Shown here piece after piece: positions 1 through 7,538 of a stretch of 64,000 nucleotides of DNA. This DNA comes from an uncultured Aquimarina sp. (GTDB lineage: Bacteria; Bacteroidota; Bacteroidia; Flavobacteriales; Flavobacteriaceae). The stretch lies in assembly GCA_947499005.1 (NCBI GenBank), contig CANMML010000013.1, positions 52,746-116,745 on the forward strand. The letters run 5' to 3'. The position numbers and the translations under genes are program-made. The first letter of the stretch is position 1, and each line of letters starts with the position of its first letter. The notes under the pieces were generated by a model, which worked only from the letters and a program-made list of their open reading frames with translations, had not been told where the DNA came from and did no database searches.

Positions 1-297
1 ATCAATCTCATCCCCATCAAATTCATCAGACATTTGATCTACTTTTACCCATTCCATAGTTTCTGGTGTTGTATCATCTACAGAAACGAAAGATGGCAAA
101 TTAGAGTCTAAATCAGACAACTCAAAAGGCTCTATTGGATCCGGTTCTGGTTCTGGTTCTGGTTGAGGCTCTGGATCTGGCTCAGATTGACCTGGTGTAT
201 CTGGGTTATCATTATTCCCAACATCATCATTAGTATCAGGAGAACACGCAAGGAACATGGCAAGCATACTCCACACTAAAAATCTATAAATTTTCAT
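1..297 (-). CDS. GH16-like polysaccharide-degrading lipoprotein, N-terminal part only
   Basis: Only the first 99 codons are inside the window; the gene runs off the left edge. It starts with a lipoprotein signal whose lipobox ends at Cys18 (L-A-C). Next comes an acidic Pro/Glu/Asp-rich linker (about residues 37-57, repeated P-E), which probably holds the enzyme away from the outer membrane. The last visible residues read EWVKVDQMSDEFDGDEID. A W-x-x-V-x-x-x-S-D-E-F-x-G segment is what opens the catalytic domain of many marine GH16 enzymes (agarases, porphyranases, carrageenases); that assignment is inference because no catalytic residue is visible. The neighbouring carbohydrate genes fit. A 30-bp perfect palindrome lies 74 bp upstream of the start. 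Confidence 0.65.
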   Translation of the reverse strand, partial: MKIYRFLVWSMLAMFLACSPDTNDDVGNNDNPDTPGQSEPDPEPQPEPEPEPDPIEPFELSDLDSNLPSFVSVDDTTPETMEWVKVDQMSDEFDGDEID

Positions 298-370
298 AAT
301 AAAGTGTTTTTTGTTATACAATTAAGACAGCCTTTATTTTTTTTACAAAAAGCTACCCATATTTTACTAC

Positions 371-400
371 ATCGTTATAGTTTATATAAACTATAACGAT
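371..400. promoter_or_regulatory. Perfect 30-bp palindrome upstream of the GH16-like gene
   Basis: The 15-base half site ATCGTTATAGTTTAT is followed directly by its exact reverse complement with no loop. It lies between the end of the DUF1080 gene (461) and the start of the GH16-like gene (297). On the minus strand it is not followed by a T-run, which argues against a terminator for the DUF1080 gene, so an operator is the better guess. Confidence 0.5.
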
Positions 401-460
401 TTTATTTTACAACACCCTTACCTTATGCAGGGCTAAATCTATTCCTTAATTCACAAATCA

Positions 461-1264
461 CTATAAATCAAGCCTTAAAAGCTCTATTTTTCTAATACTT
501 AGACCATGACTTTCTCCTTGCAAAGCAATATAACCTGATGTTAACTTCTTCGATATACCTCCTTCGATCAGCTTAGCCGTGTGAGCATCTTTTTCATCTA
601 AAACAGCATTTGAATATTCTATAGCCAAATTACCATTAACAAAATGTTTGAACACTCCATTATTTACCTCAACCTCAATATTTACCCATTCTTCTCCATC
701 AAAAGCCTGTGAATTGGATATTGTGCAGTGATCTGTAATTAATTCTTTATTAAACTCTATATGAGTTCCTGGAGTACAAACACTAGCTGTTGATCTACCT
801 CTAAATCTTTCATCATTCGAATTTTTATCACTAGCTAGCAATTGCGCTTCAATCGAAGTAGGAAATGGTTGGTTCAAATCCATCGTTTGAGGAGATTCAC
901 TATGTAACATAATTCCACTATTCAAATACCCCCACCAAGGACCTCCTTCTTGTTGCTTACCTACAAACTTATACTCGAGCCTTAATCTGTAGTTTGTCAA
1001 TTTTTCATTGTAGAAAATATGAGCAAACTTATTATCGAATTTGTCGTAATTATCATATGATACTTTCAGCATTCCATCTTCTACACGAAAAGTATTCTTA
1101 TAATTATCTCCTACTTCGTGCCCTGAAATTTTGACAGTCCAATTCTTCAAGTTTTTCCCATTGAAAATAGGAATCCATTTATCTTTCTCCTTTTTAGCAA
1201 GTGACAGAATAAGAAATGATACTGTAGTCAAGAATAACAGAACAGTAGTTTTTCTCTTTTTCAT
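461..1264 (-). CDS. 3-keto-disaccharide hydrolase domain protein (DUF1080), exported
   Basis: 267 residues. An N-terminal hydrophobic signal or anchor (about residues 7-23) is followed by a single DUF1080 (PF06439) concanavalin-like domain. Recognisable family segments are WIPIFNGKNLKNW near residue 30, NSGIMLHSESP near 116, SIEAQLL near 137, and the C-terminal GYIALQGESHGLSIRKIELL strand. Members of this family hydrolyse or eliminate glycosides already oxidised at C3 of the sugar. The export signal places it in the periplasm or on the outer membrane. It follows the ThuA-like gene on the same strand, separated by a hairpin and a palindrome that probably carries its own promoter. The natural substrate is not evident; agar or other red-algal oligosaccharides are a contextual guess. 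Confidence 0.85.
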   Translation of the reverse strand: MKKRKTTVLLFLTTVSFLILSLAKKEKDKWIPIFNGKNLKNWTVKISGHEVGDNYKNTFRVEDGMLKVSYDNYDKFDNKFAHIFYNEKLTNYRLRLEYKFVGKQQEGGPWWGYLNSGIMLHSESPQTMDLNQPFPTSIEAQLLASDKNSNDERFRGRSTASVCTPGTHIEFNKELITDHCTISNSQAFDGEEWVNIEVEVNNGVFKHFVNGNLAIEYSNAVLDEKDAHTAKLIEGGISKKLTSGYIALQGESHGLSIRKIELLRLDL

Positions 1265-1294
1265 TTTGGGGGCTCTTAATTTAATTCTTTGTTC

Positions 1295-1325
1295 GATTTA
1301 CGAAACTAAATCGATTTCGTAAATC
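1295..1325. promoter_or_regulatory. Inverted repeat overlapping the putative DUF1080 promoter
   Basis: Eleven-base arms GATTTACGAAA and TTTCGTAAATC are separated by 9 bases. On the minus strand it contains TAGTTTCG, one base from the Bacteroidota -7 element TAnnTTTG, 31-61 bp before the DUF1080 start. This placement suits a repressor or activator site. Confidence 0.45.
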
Positions 1326-1370
1326 AAAAAAAAGTTTAACTATTTTTTTTACAAAATTAAACTTTTTTTT
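1326..1370 (-). terminator. AT-rich hairpin after the ThuA-like gene
   Basis: Perfect 14-base arms (A8 plus GTTTAA, and TTAAAC plus T8) flank a 17-base loop, 26 bp past the ThuA stop on the minus strand. The A8 and T8 tracts give a U-run in either direction, so it can work as a terminator of thuA or as a partial one inside the operon. Confidence 0.5.
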
Positions 1371-1395
1371 CAATTGAAAAATATTATACTAAAAT

Positions 1396-2439
1396 TTAAT
1401 CATTTTTATGATTTTCCCATTGTCGAGATTTAGACTCATTTATCGTTGGAAAATCTTTCGGAACTTCCTGAGTTACACTCCCTGTAGCAGCCCATTCTGC
1501 CCCACGCTGAAAAGTCGTCATAAACCCAATACATTCCATAGAATAATCGAAATGCCCAAGAGTACTATGAAAAACCCTACCCTTACCATAATTTACAGTT
1601 AATAACATCGGAACATTTTTACCTGTCCCCTTAATACTATGATCATACCAAGGATCATTCAACTCTACATCCGAATGCGCTGTAGCTAGAATTGTAGCAT
1701 TATCAAATGGCCCTCTCATACGATCATAAAGTTCATCTTTAGTATGAAGCCATTCTCTAGGAAGCCCTTTTAAAATAGGATGTTCTGGCTGATGATGCGT
1801 AATAACAAATTCATATTCTTTACCATGAGACGCACACACTCTTGCTGAATGATCTTTCTTTATTTCACCATTATCTTCTACATAAACAAAAGGACCTGTA
1901 GCTGCATTTCTATCACCCCATGCTCCTAAACCTATCATCTTATTATACTCTTCCCAATCCCCCCAAGCATTATTGGCTGCATGCACAAGCACTAAACCAC
2001 CTCCTTTTTTCATATACTTTTCAAACTTCCTTTTCATACACTTAGACCAATCAGGAGTAAAAGCCCCTAAATTCGAGACTATTAGATCATATTTTTCAAA
2101 ATCAACTTTAAAATCAGTTGTCTTTAAAGCATCCTTTGTAATAGGTCTTTGAACGGAATCTAAAGGAAACTCATTAACAAAATAGTCATGAGCTTCTGGT
2201 CTCTCAGGGAAATATTTAAACCCTTTCCAAACAGTATCTAATCGAGAAATTGCAACCTCAAAAAGCCCTGTTTGCTCTAAATAATCCTTCATCATCATTG
2301 ACGTTTTAGGCCATACATAATGATTGTTTGATCCATCTAAAATAAGCGCTTTCAAAGGTTTTGATTGTTCTTGCGAATAAACCGCACAAAACATGAATAA
2401 TTGTATTAATACTAAAAATTTCACTTTAGTGTATTTCAT
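1396..2439 (-). CDS. ThuA-like domain protein, secreted
   Basis: 347 residues with a cleavable-type signal peptide (MKYTKVKFLVLIQLFMFCAV then YSQ). The mature protein is a ThuA-like (PF06283) domain with a class I glutamine-amidotransferase-like fold: KALILDGSNNHYVWP near residue 29, FEKYDLIVSNLGAF near 114, GGGLVLVHAANN near 146, and the C-terminal PMLLTVNYGKGRVFHSTLGH segment. ThuA proteins occur in gene sets for trehalose and other sugars that are handled as 3-keto derivatives, usually beside Gfo/Idh/MocA oxidoreductases, as here. Its own reaction is not settled. The gene starts 35 bp after the AraC regulator and is probably cotranscribed with it. Confidence 0.85.
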   Translation of the reverse strand: MKYTKVKFLVLIQLFMFCAVYSQEQSKPLKALILDGSNNHYVWPKTSMMMKDYLEQTGLFEVAISRLDTVWKGFKYFPERPEAHDYFVNEFPLDSVQRPITKDALKTTDFKVDFEKYDLIVSNLGAFTPDWSKCMKRKFEKYMKKGGGLVLVHAANNAWGDWEEYNKMIGLGAWGDRNAATGPFVYVEDNGEIKKDHSARVCASHGKEYEFVITHHQPEHPILKGLPREWLHTKDELYDRMRGPFDNATILATAHSDVELNDPWYDHSIKGTGKNVPMLLTVNYGKGRVFHSTLGHFDYSMECIGFMTTFQRGAEWAATGSVTQEVPKDFPTINESKSRQWENHKND

Positions 2440-2474
2440 TTTTATGATTTAGTTTATGACTTTATTGTAATTCT

Positions 2475-3506
2475 TTAAATGGAAGCATCTACTTCTTCTT
2501 CAACTCTTAAACGATATTTTTGAGGTGTAGTTTTCAGGTGCTTTTTAAAAACAGTTGTAAAATATTGACTTGTAGAAAAACCACATATATAAGCTACTTC
2601 GGAAGCACTTAATTCTGGTTTATCCCTAAGCATTTTGCAAGCCATCGCTAATCGTTTCTTAGTCAATACCTGCATTGGTGTTAAATTTGTAAGCTGCTTA
2701 CAATGATGTGTAAACCTAGTCGTACCAAGACCCGAAGAACTAGCCATCTCTTCTATAGTCCATCTTCGCGAAGGATCATTACCCAACTCATCTAAGAATA
2801 ATTTTGCAGAACGCAAACTATCTGTCAACGATTCATTAAGTATCAATTTCCCTCTATCAAACATTTCTAGAAGCAAAACAAGCAACTCATTAATATATAC
2901 CCTCACTTTGGATGATGGATCTTCAAGATCATCATTTAATAGATTATTAATCTTCCTAAAACAATCCTTGATTTCTGGTGTGGCTTTCCAAACCGGCTGC
3001 TCATTTTGACGAATAGAAAGAGTCAATCTTTCTAAATCACTCTCGGAAAGCACTATCCAATCTGGCCATATCCATTTTTGATGTGGGCGCCGAACACCTA
3101 CATCGAGTATAATCCAATAGAATTTCCCCATACCAATATCAGGGTTCCCCACCTTGTGTTGCTGCCATGGTCGAGTAATCGTAAAATCCCCCGCAGTTAA
3201 CTCTGTTTCGTGGTTCTCTACAGCATAAGGCATGGTACCCGACTCTAAGAAATGAAACTCAACCCCTTCATTTCTATGCCAGTCCAACCCCCAGTCTTGT
3301 TTAAAACTAGCATCCCAATACCCAATAGTATTTAGCCCTTTAGTATCCTTTGTAAGCCTTTCTCCTGGATAAGTATGTCTAGCTAATGCTTTAAATTCAA
3401 CCATCGATCGTTGGTGAGCATCAACAAGAGGAACACAAGTATCCGCATGAAAAACAGATCCGTTTTCTCCCTCGAAAGGAGTTATAGTATGTTTAATTTT
3501 ATTCAT
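2475..3506 (-). CDS. AraC-family transcriptional regulator
   Basis: 343 residues counted from the ATG at 3506; a longer reading exists but the upstream codons show no conservation signal and the -7 element at 3525-3532 would fall inside it. The N-terminal half contains a cupin-type sensor (FHFLESGTMPYAVE, then TAGDFTITRPWQQHKVG). The C-terminal 100 residues carry two helix-turn-helices typical of AraC: WTIEEMASSSGLGTTRFTHH and SASEVAYICGFSTSQYFTTVFKKH, then TPQKYR. The gene is divergent from the transporter gene across a 120-bp gap and heads the thuA/DUF1080 side. It most likely senses the sugar and controls both arms. Confidence 0.9.
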   Translation of the reverse strand: MNKIKHTITPFEGENGSVFHADTCVPLVDAHQRSMVEFKALARHTYPGERLTKDTKGLNTIGYWDASFKQDWGLDWHRNEGVEFHFLESGTMPYAVENHETELTAGDFTITRPWQQHKVGNPDIGMGKFYWIILDVGVRRPHQKWIWPDWIVLSESDLERLTLSIRQNEQPVWKATPEIKDCFRKINNLLNDDLEDPSSKVRVYINELLVLLLEMFDRGKLILNESLTDSLRSAKLFLDELGNDPSRRWTIEEMASSSGLGTTRFTHHCKQLTNLTPMQVLTKKRLAMACKMLRDKPELSASEVAYICGFSTSQYFTTVFKKHLKTTPQKYRLRVEEEVDASI

Positions 3507-3524
3507 TGTAAAATATTGAACACT

Positions 3525-3532
3525 CAAATCTA
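3525..3532 (-). promoter_or_regulatory. -7 element TAGATTTG for the AraC gene
   Basis: On the minus strand TAGATTTG matches the Bacteroidota -7 consensus TAnnTTTG exactly, 19 bp before the ATG. No good TTTG is seen at the right distance upstream, as expected for an activator-dependent promoter. Confidence 0.5.
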
Positions 3533-3626
3533 CAAAAAAATATACATTTCGGCTTATTTCAATTAAATCTTTAAATTGTAACTTGAGAGAGGTTCTCTTA
3601 CTCAATAAAATCAATGTTCAATTCCC

Positions 3627-4787
3627 ATGACAGAAAAATCAACATTAAAATTATTTAGTGCAAGTTGTTTTGCTTTAGTTACCACAGCGATGACATTTGC
3701 CATCCGTGCTAAAATTGAAGAGGTGTTTATCTCTGATTTTCATCTTACCAACGAGCAAATTGGATTTGCTTTTGGCCCTGCATTCTGGGGGTTTACATTA
3801 GCAATGGTTATTGGTGGTCCTTTAGTAGATTATTTTGGGATGAAAAAAATTCTGAATATAGCATTTATTGGCCACCTATTAGGGATCATAATTACCCTTG
3901 CCGCTAGAGATTTTTGGACTCTTTTTGTAGGTACTTTATTTATTGGTATTGGAAATGGAATGGTGGAAGCTGCTTGTAATCCTTTGGTTGCTGCTCTGTT
4001 TCCTAATAATAAAACCAAAATGCTAAATAGATTCCATGTTTGGTTTCCTGGAGGTATTGTTATTGGTAGCGTACTAGGATATTTATTAATGGATGTACTA
4101 GGGCTAAATTGGATGTTCTTAGTTGGAACACTTTTTATTCCTTTAATAATATATGCTTACATGGTATATGGAAAAGAATTTCCTGCTACTGAAAGGGTAA
4201 CGATGAAGGTGAGTAATAAAGATATGTTTAAAGCATGTTTATCCCCATTATTTATTTTCATGATACTTTGTATGTTTTTAACAGCTGCTACAGAACTAGG
4301 TACGGGACAACGCATCTCTTCTTTATTAGGAGAATCTGGAATCCCTCCATTATTGATACTGGCCTTTATTAATGGACTAATGGTAGTAGGGAGATATTTT
4401 GCTGGAGAAATTGTACATCGACTTAATATTTCTTTAATGTTATTTTTATCTGCGATATTTTCATTTACTGGATTAATATTATTGAGTTATACTTCTGGAG
4501 TATTAGTTTTTGTTTCTGCAGCTGTATTTGCCATTGGTATATGTTATTTTTGGCCAACAATGTTAAGCTTTGTTGCTGAAAAGATACCACAAAGTGGAGC
4601 TTTAGGGCTTTCCCTAATGGGAGGTGCAGGAATGCTATCTGTATCTGTAATTTTACCCATTATGGGAAGTTATATGGACACCAATACTAGTGGATCAGAA
4701 ACATTGAGATTAATGGCAATATTACCAGCAATACTCATTGGTGCTTTTGGAGTACTTAATATTGTTTTAAAGAAAAAAGAAGCCTAG
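3627..4787 (+). CDS. MFS sugar transporter
   Basis: 386 residues with about twelve hydrophobic segments and a shortened central loop (KEFPATERVTMKVSNKDMF, about residues 184-202). The stretch GGPLVDYFGMKKIL between segments 2 and 3 corresponds to the MFS loop 2-3 signature. It resembles the FucP/NanT-like sugar permeases common in Bacteroidota. It is the first gene of the plus-strand arm: 15 bp separate it from the oxidoreductase gene. It probably imports the monosaccharide or 3-keto sugar released by the exported enzymes. The exact substrate cannot be read from the sequence. Confidence 0.85.
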   Translation: MTEKSTLKLFSASCFALVTTAMTFAIRAKIEEVFISDFHLTNEQIGFAFGPAFWGFTLAMVIGGPLVDYFGMKKILNIAFIGHLLGIIITLAARDFWTLFVGTLFIGIGNGMVEAACNPLVAALFPNNKTKMLNRFHVWFPGGIVIGSVLGYLLMDVLGLNWMFLVGTLFIPLIIYAYMVYGKEFPATERVTMKVSNKDMFKACLSPLFIFMILCMFLTAATELGTGQRISSLLGESGIPPLLILAFINGLMVVGRYFAGEIVHRLNISLMLFLSAIFSFTGLILLSYTSGVLVFVSAAVFAIGICYFWPTMLSFVAEKIPQSGALGLSLMGGAGMLSVSVILPIMGSYMDTNTSGSETLRLMAILPAILIGAFGVLNIVLKKKEA

Positions 4788-4802
4788 TACATAGATTTAT
4801 AA

Positions 4803-5972
4803 ATGGAAAGAAGAAAGTTAAGAATGGGAATGGTTGGCGGAGGCCAAGGTGCGTTTATAGGAGCCATTCACAGAATAGCAGCAAATTTAGATGGACAAAT
4901 AGAACTTGTTTGTGGTGCATTTAGTAGTAATCCCGAAAAATGTATTGCAACTGGAGAAGAACTTTTTATCCCTTCCAATAGATGCTATGCTAGTTATCAA
5001 GATATGATAACTAAAGAGGCTGTCTTACCCGAAGGAGAACGAATGGATTTTGTTTCTATTGTCACTCCCAATCATTTGCATTTCGCCCCAGCTAAAGCTG
5101 CTTTAGATAATGGTTTCCCTGTAATTATTGACAAACCGATTTCTTTTACAACTCAAGAAGCTTTAGAACTTAAAGCTCTCGTTGACAAGACTACATTACC
5201 TTTTGCTTTAACCTACACTTATAGTGGGTACCCTATGATAAAGCAGGCTAAAGGAATGATTAAAAAAGGTGAACTAGGTAAGATTACAAAAATAACTGTA
5301 GAATACCCACAAGGTTGGCTTACAGACAAAATAGAAGATTCGGATCAAAAACAAGCTTCTTGGCGAACTGACCCTAAACGTAGTGGTAAAAGTGGGAGCT
5401 ATGGAGACATCGGTACTCACGCTGCAAATTTAGCGGAATACGTTAGTGGTTTAAAAATCGATAAAGTATTATCTCAACTAAGTAAAGTAGTTGAAGGTCG
5501 TTTATTAGATGATGATGCGAATGTTCTTTTAGAATTTGAAGGCGGTGTTCCCGGAGTTCTAATGGCATCGCAAATTTCTGCTGGAGAAGAAAACGGACTA
5601 AAAATAAGAGTATACGGTAAAAAAGGAAGTATTGAATGGTCTCATGCAGACAACAATTCTTTACTTGTTAAATGGCTAGACAGGCCCAATCAGATTTTAA
5701 GAGCGGGTGTTGATAATGCTTATTTACTACCCGAAGCATTAGCTAACTTACGCACACCTAGTGGTCACCCAGAAGGCTACTTAGAAGCATTTGCTAATAT
5801 TTACAGAAACTTCGGGACTGCAATTAGAGCACATAATACAGGCGAAAATATCGACCCTACCCTAGATTTCCCTACTGTTGATGATGGAGTACACGGCATG
5901 TTATTAATTGATGCTGTTGTAGAATCATCCGAAAAAGGAAATATTTGGGTGAAATTGATCACAAATAATTGA
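4803..5972 (+). CDS. Gfo/Idh/MocA-family NAD(P)-dependent sugar oxidoreductase
   Basis: 389 residues without a signal peptide, therefore cytoplasmic. The Rossmann fingerprint is GMVGGGQGAFIG (residues 9-20). The family E-K-P motif appears as D110-K111-P112 (VIIDKPISFT), and the substrate domain shows GSYGDIGTHAANLAEYV, with the usual Asp and His of the active site. Family members oxidise or reduce a sugar hydroxyl, often at C3. Beside ThuA and DUF1080 proteins, interconversion of a sugar and its 3-keto form is likely. Whether it oxidises the intact glycoside or reduces the imported keto sugar is open; its cytoplasmic location favours the second. Confidence 0.9.
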   Translation: MERRKLRMGMVGGGQGAFIGAIHRIAANLDGQIELVCGAFSSNPEKCIATGEELFIPSNRCYASYQDMITKEAVLPEGERMDFVSIVTPNHLHFAPAKAALDNGFPVIIDKPISFTTQEALELKALVDKTTLPFALTYTYSGYPMIKQAKGMIKKGELGKITKITVEYPQGWLTDKIEDSDQKQASWRTDPKRSGKSGSYGDIGTHAANLAEYVSGLKIDKVLSQLSKVVEGRLLDDDANVLLEFEGGVPGVLMASQISAGEENGLKIRVYGKKGSIEWSHADNNSLLVKWLDRPNQILRAGVDNAYLLPEALANLRTPSGHPEGYLEAFANIYRNFGTAIRAHNTGENIDPTLDFPTVDDGVHGMLLIDAVVESSEKGNIWVKLITNN

Positions 5973-6038
5973 TTTGCTAATTAATATCTCTTTAAAAATT
6001 TTAAACTTAGCAAATTATACAAGAAAAGAATTCATATA

Positions 6039-7094
6039 ATGAATAAGATAAAAGGGCCTGGAATATTTTTAGCTCAAGTTTTAAGGGATGAAGCTCCATA
6101 CAACGATCTAAAAAGTATTTGTGAGAAAGTAGCTGAACTAGGATATAAATCTGTACAACTCCCCACTTGGGATAGTAGAATTATTGATATTAAAAAAGCA
6201 GGAGAAAGCAAAGACTATTGTGACGAAATAAAAGGCATTGTAAACGATACAGGCTTGGAAATATCTGAACTTTCTACGCATCTTCAAGGCCAATTAGTCG
6301 CTGTACACCCAGCTTACGACATAATGTTTGATGGATTTGCACCTAAAAACATACAAGGAAACTATGAGGCTAGAACGGCATGGGCTGTAGAGCAAATAAA
6401 GTCTGCCGCTACCGCAAGTAAACACATGAATATTAGCCCACTCGCTACGTTTTCTGGCTCATTGATGTTCCACACAGTATACCCTTGGCCCCAACGCCCA
6501 GCGGGATTAGTAGATGAAGGCTTTAAAGAATTAGCGAACAGATGGCTTCCAATACTTGATCATTGTAAAGAAAATGGTGTTGAGTTATGCTACGAAATAC
6601 ACCCTGGCGAAGACCTGCATGATGGGGTTACTTTTGAACGTTTTTTAAAAGCAACCAATAATCATGATAGTGTAAAAATACTTTATGATCCTAGCCACTT
6701 TGTATTACAGCAACTCGATTATTTACAGTACATCGATTTTTATCATGAATACATTAAAATGTTTCATGTAAAAGATGCTGAATTTAATGCTACGGGTAAA
6801 TCGGGAGTATATGGTGGTTATCAAGATTGGATTGACAGACCTGGAAGATTTCGTTCTTTGGGTGATGGACAAGTAGACTTTAAAAGTATTTTCAGTAAGC
6901 TTAGTCAATATGGATTTGAAGGATGGGCTGTACTCGAATGGGAGTGCTGTATAAAATCGTTAGAACAAGGTATTATTGAAGGAGCTCCTTTTATTGAAAG
7001 TCATATGATTGACGTCACAGAAAAAAGTTTCGATGATTTTGCTGGAGGTGAAGTAAACAAAGATCACCTACGTAAAATCTTAGGATTACAATAG
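6039..7094 (+). CDS. Sugar phosphate isomerase/epimerase-like TIM-barrel protein
   Basis: 351 residues of the xylose-isomerase-like (AP endonuclease 2, PF01261) barrel. Metal-binding positions expected for the family are visible: YEIHPGEDLHDG near residue 187, YDPSHFVLQ near 215, FHVKDAEFN near 243 and the late AVLEWECC segment. It starts 66 bp after the oxidoreductase gene. Proteins of this family next to Gfo/Idh/MocA enzymes isomerise or epimerise the keto sugar. It is the last gene of the arm; a strong hairpin lies 173 bp downstream. Confidence 0.85.
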   Translation: MNKIKGPGIFLAQVLRDEAPYNDLKSICEKVAELGYKSVQLPTWDSRIIDIKKAGESKDYCDEIKGIVNDTGLEISELSTHLQGQLVAVHPAYDIMFDGFAPKNIQGNYEARTAWAVEQIKSAATASKHMNISPLATFSGSLMFHTVYPWPQRPAGLVDEGFKELANRWLPILDHCKENGVELCYEIHPGEDLHDGVTFERFLKATNNHDSVKILYDPSHFVLQQLDYLQYIDFYHEYIKMFHVKDAEFNATGKSGVYGGYQDWIDRPGRFRSLGDGQVDFKSIFSKLSQYGFEGWAVLEWECCIKSLEQGIIEGAPFIESHMIDVTEKSFDDFAGGEVNKDHLRKILGLQ

Positions 7095-7266
7095 AAAAAC
7101 AAATATCTCAACAAAGCATCCGAAGAATAAAACCAAAAAAATGCTTTTGTTAGATTTCAGCACAAATCTTAAGGATTTTGCTTTATATAAGAATTAAAAA
7201 ATGTAGTAATACTCAACCTTATTGAAAGTTTTTATCAATTAAATGATAAATGTTAGTAGTGTTTAT

Positions 7267-7301
7267 GCTTTTTCGGCCTTAGGGTCGAAAAAGCTTTTTT
7301 T
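7267..7301 (+). terminator. Terminator after the sugar-catabolic operon
   Basis: Nine-base arms GCTTTTTCG and CGAAAAAGC with a 10-base loop are followed by a run of seven T. The rest of the 288-base gap 7095-7382 shows no gene or other clear signal. Confidence 0.8.
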
Positions 7302-7382
7302 GTTTAACAGAAAACTTTTTAAGAGACAATCAAAGAAAACAATCACCTATCCTTAAATGAAGGAGATGCTTGTAAATTAAGT

Positions 7383-7532
7383 TCAAAAAATCCAAAACAG
7401 AATTCTAACCAACAAGGCAATTATTGCTAACAAAGCAATAACATCAACCAATTTTAGTTCAATGACAATTACCTCTTCTTCTATTGGTTTTCGAAGGATA
7501 ATACGCTTTAGTAAGCGAAATAAGTTTCTCAT
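7383..7532 (-). CDS. Small hypothetical membrane protein (49 aa)
   Basis: A 49-codon reading frame begins 6 bp after the menC stop on the same strand. The product starts with a basic stretch (MRNLFRLLKRIILRKP), then an acidic EEE, and ends with a strongly hydrophobic single transmembrane segment (VIALLAIIALLVRILFWIF). This is a tail-anchored or N-in layout. The close spacing suggests cotranscription with menA and menC. I do not recognise a family. Length alone would not prove coding; the basic N-terminus plus clean membrane segment is the argument. Confidence 0.45.
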   Translation of the reverse strand: MRNLFRLLKRIILRKPIEEEVIVIELKLVDVIALLAIIALLVRILFWIF

Positions 7533-7538
7533 GAAATT

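Noticed and set aside
871..881. GGTTCAAATCC, similar to a tRNA T-arm
   Set aside because: It is inside the DUF1080 coding sequence and no acceptor stem, D-arm or anticodon arm can be placed around it.
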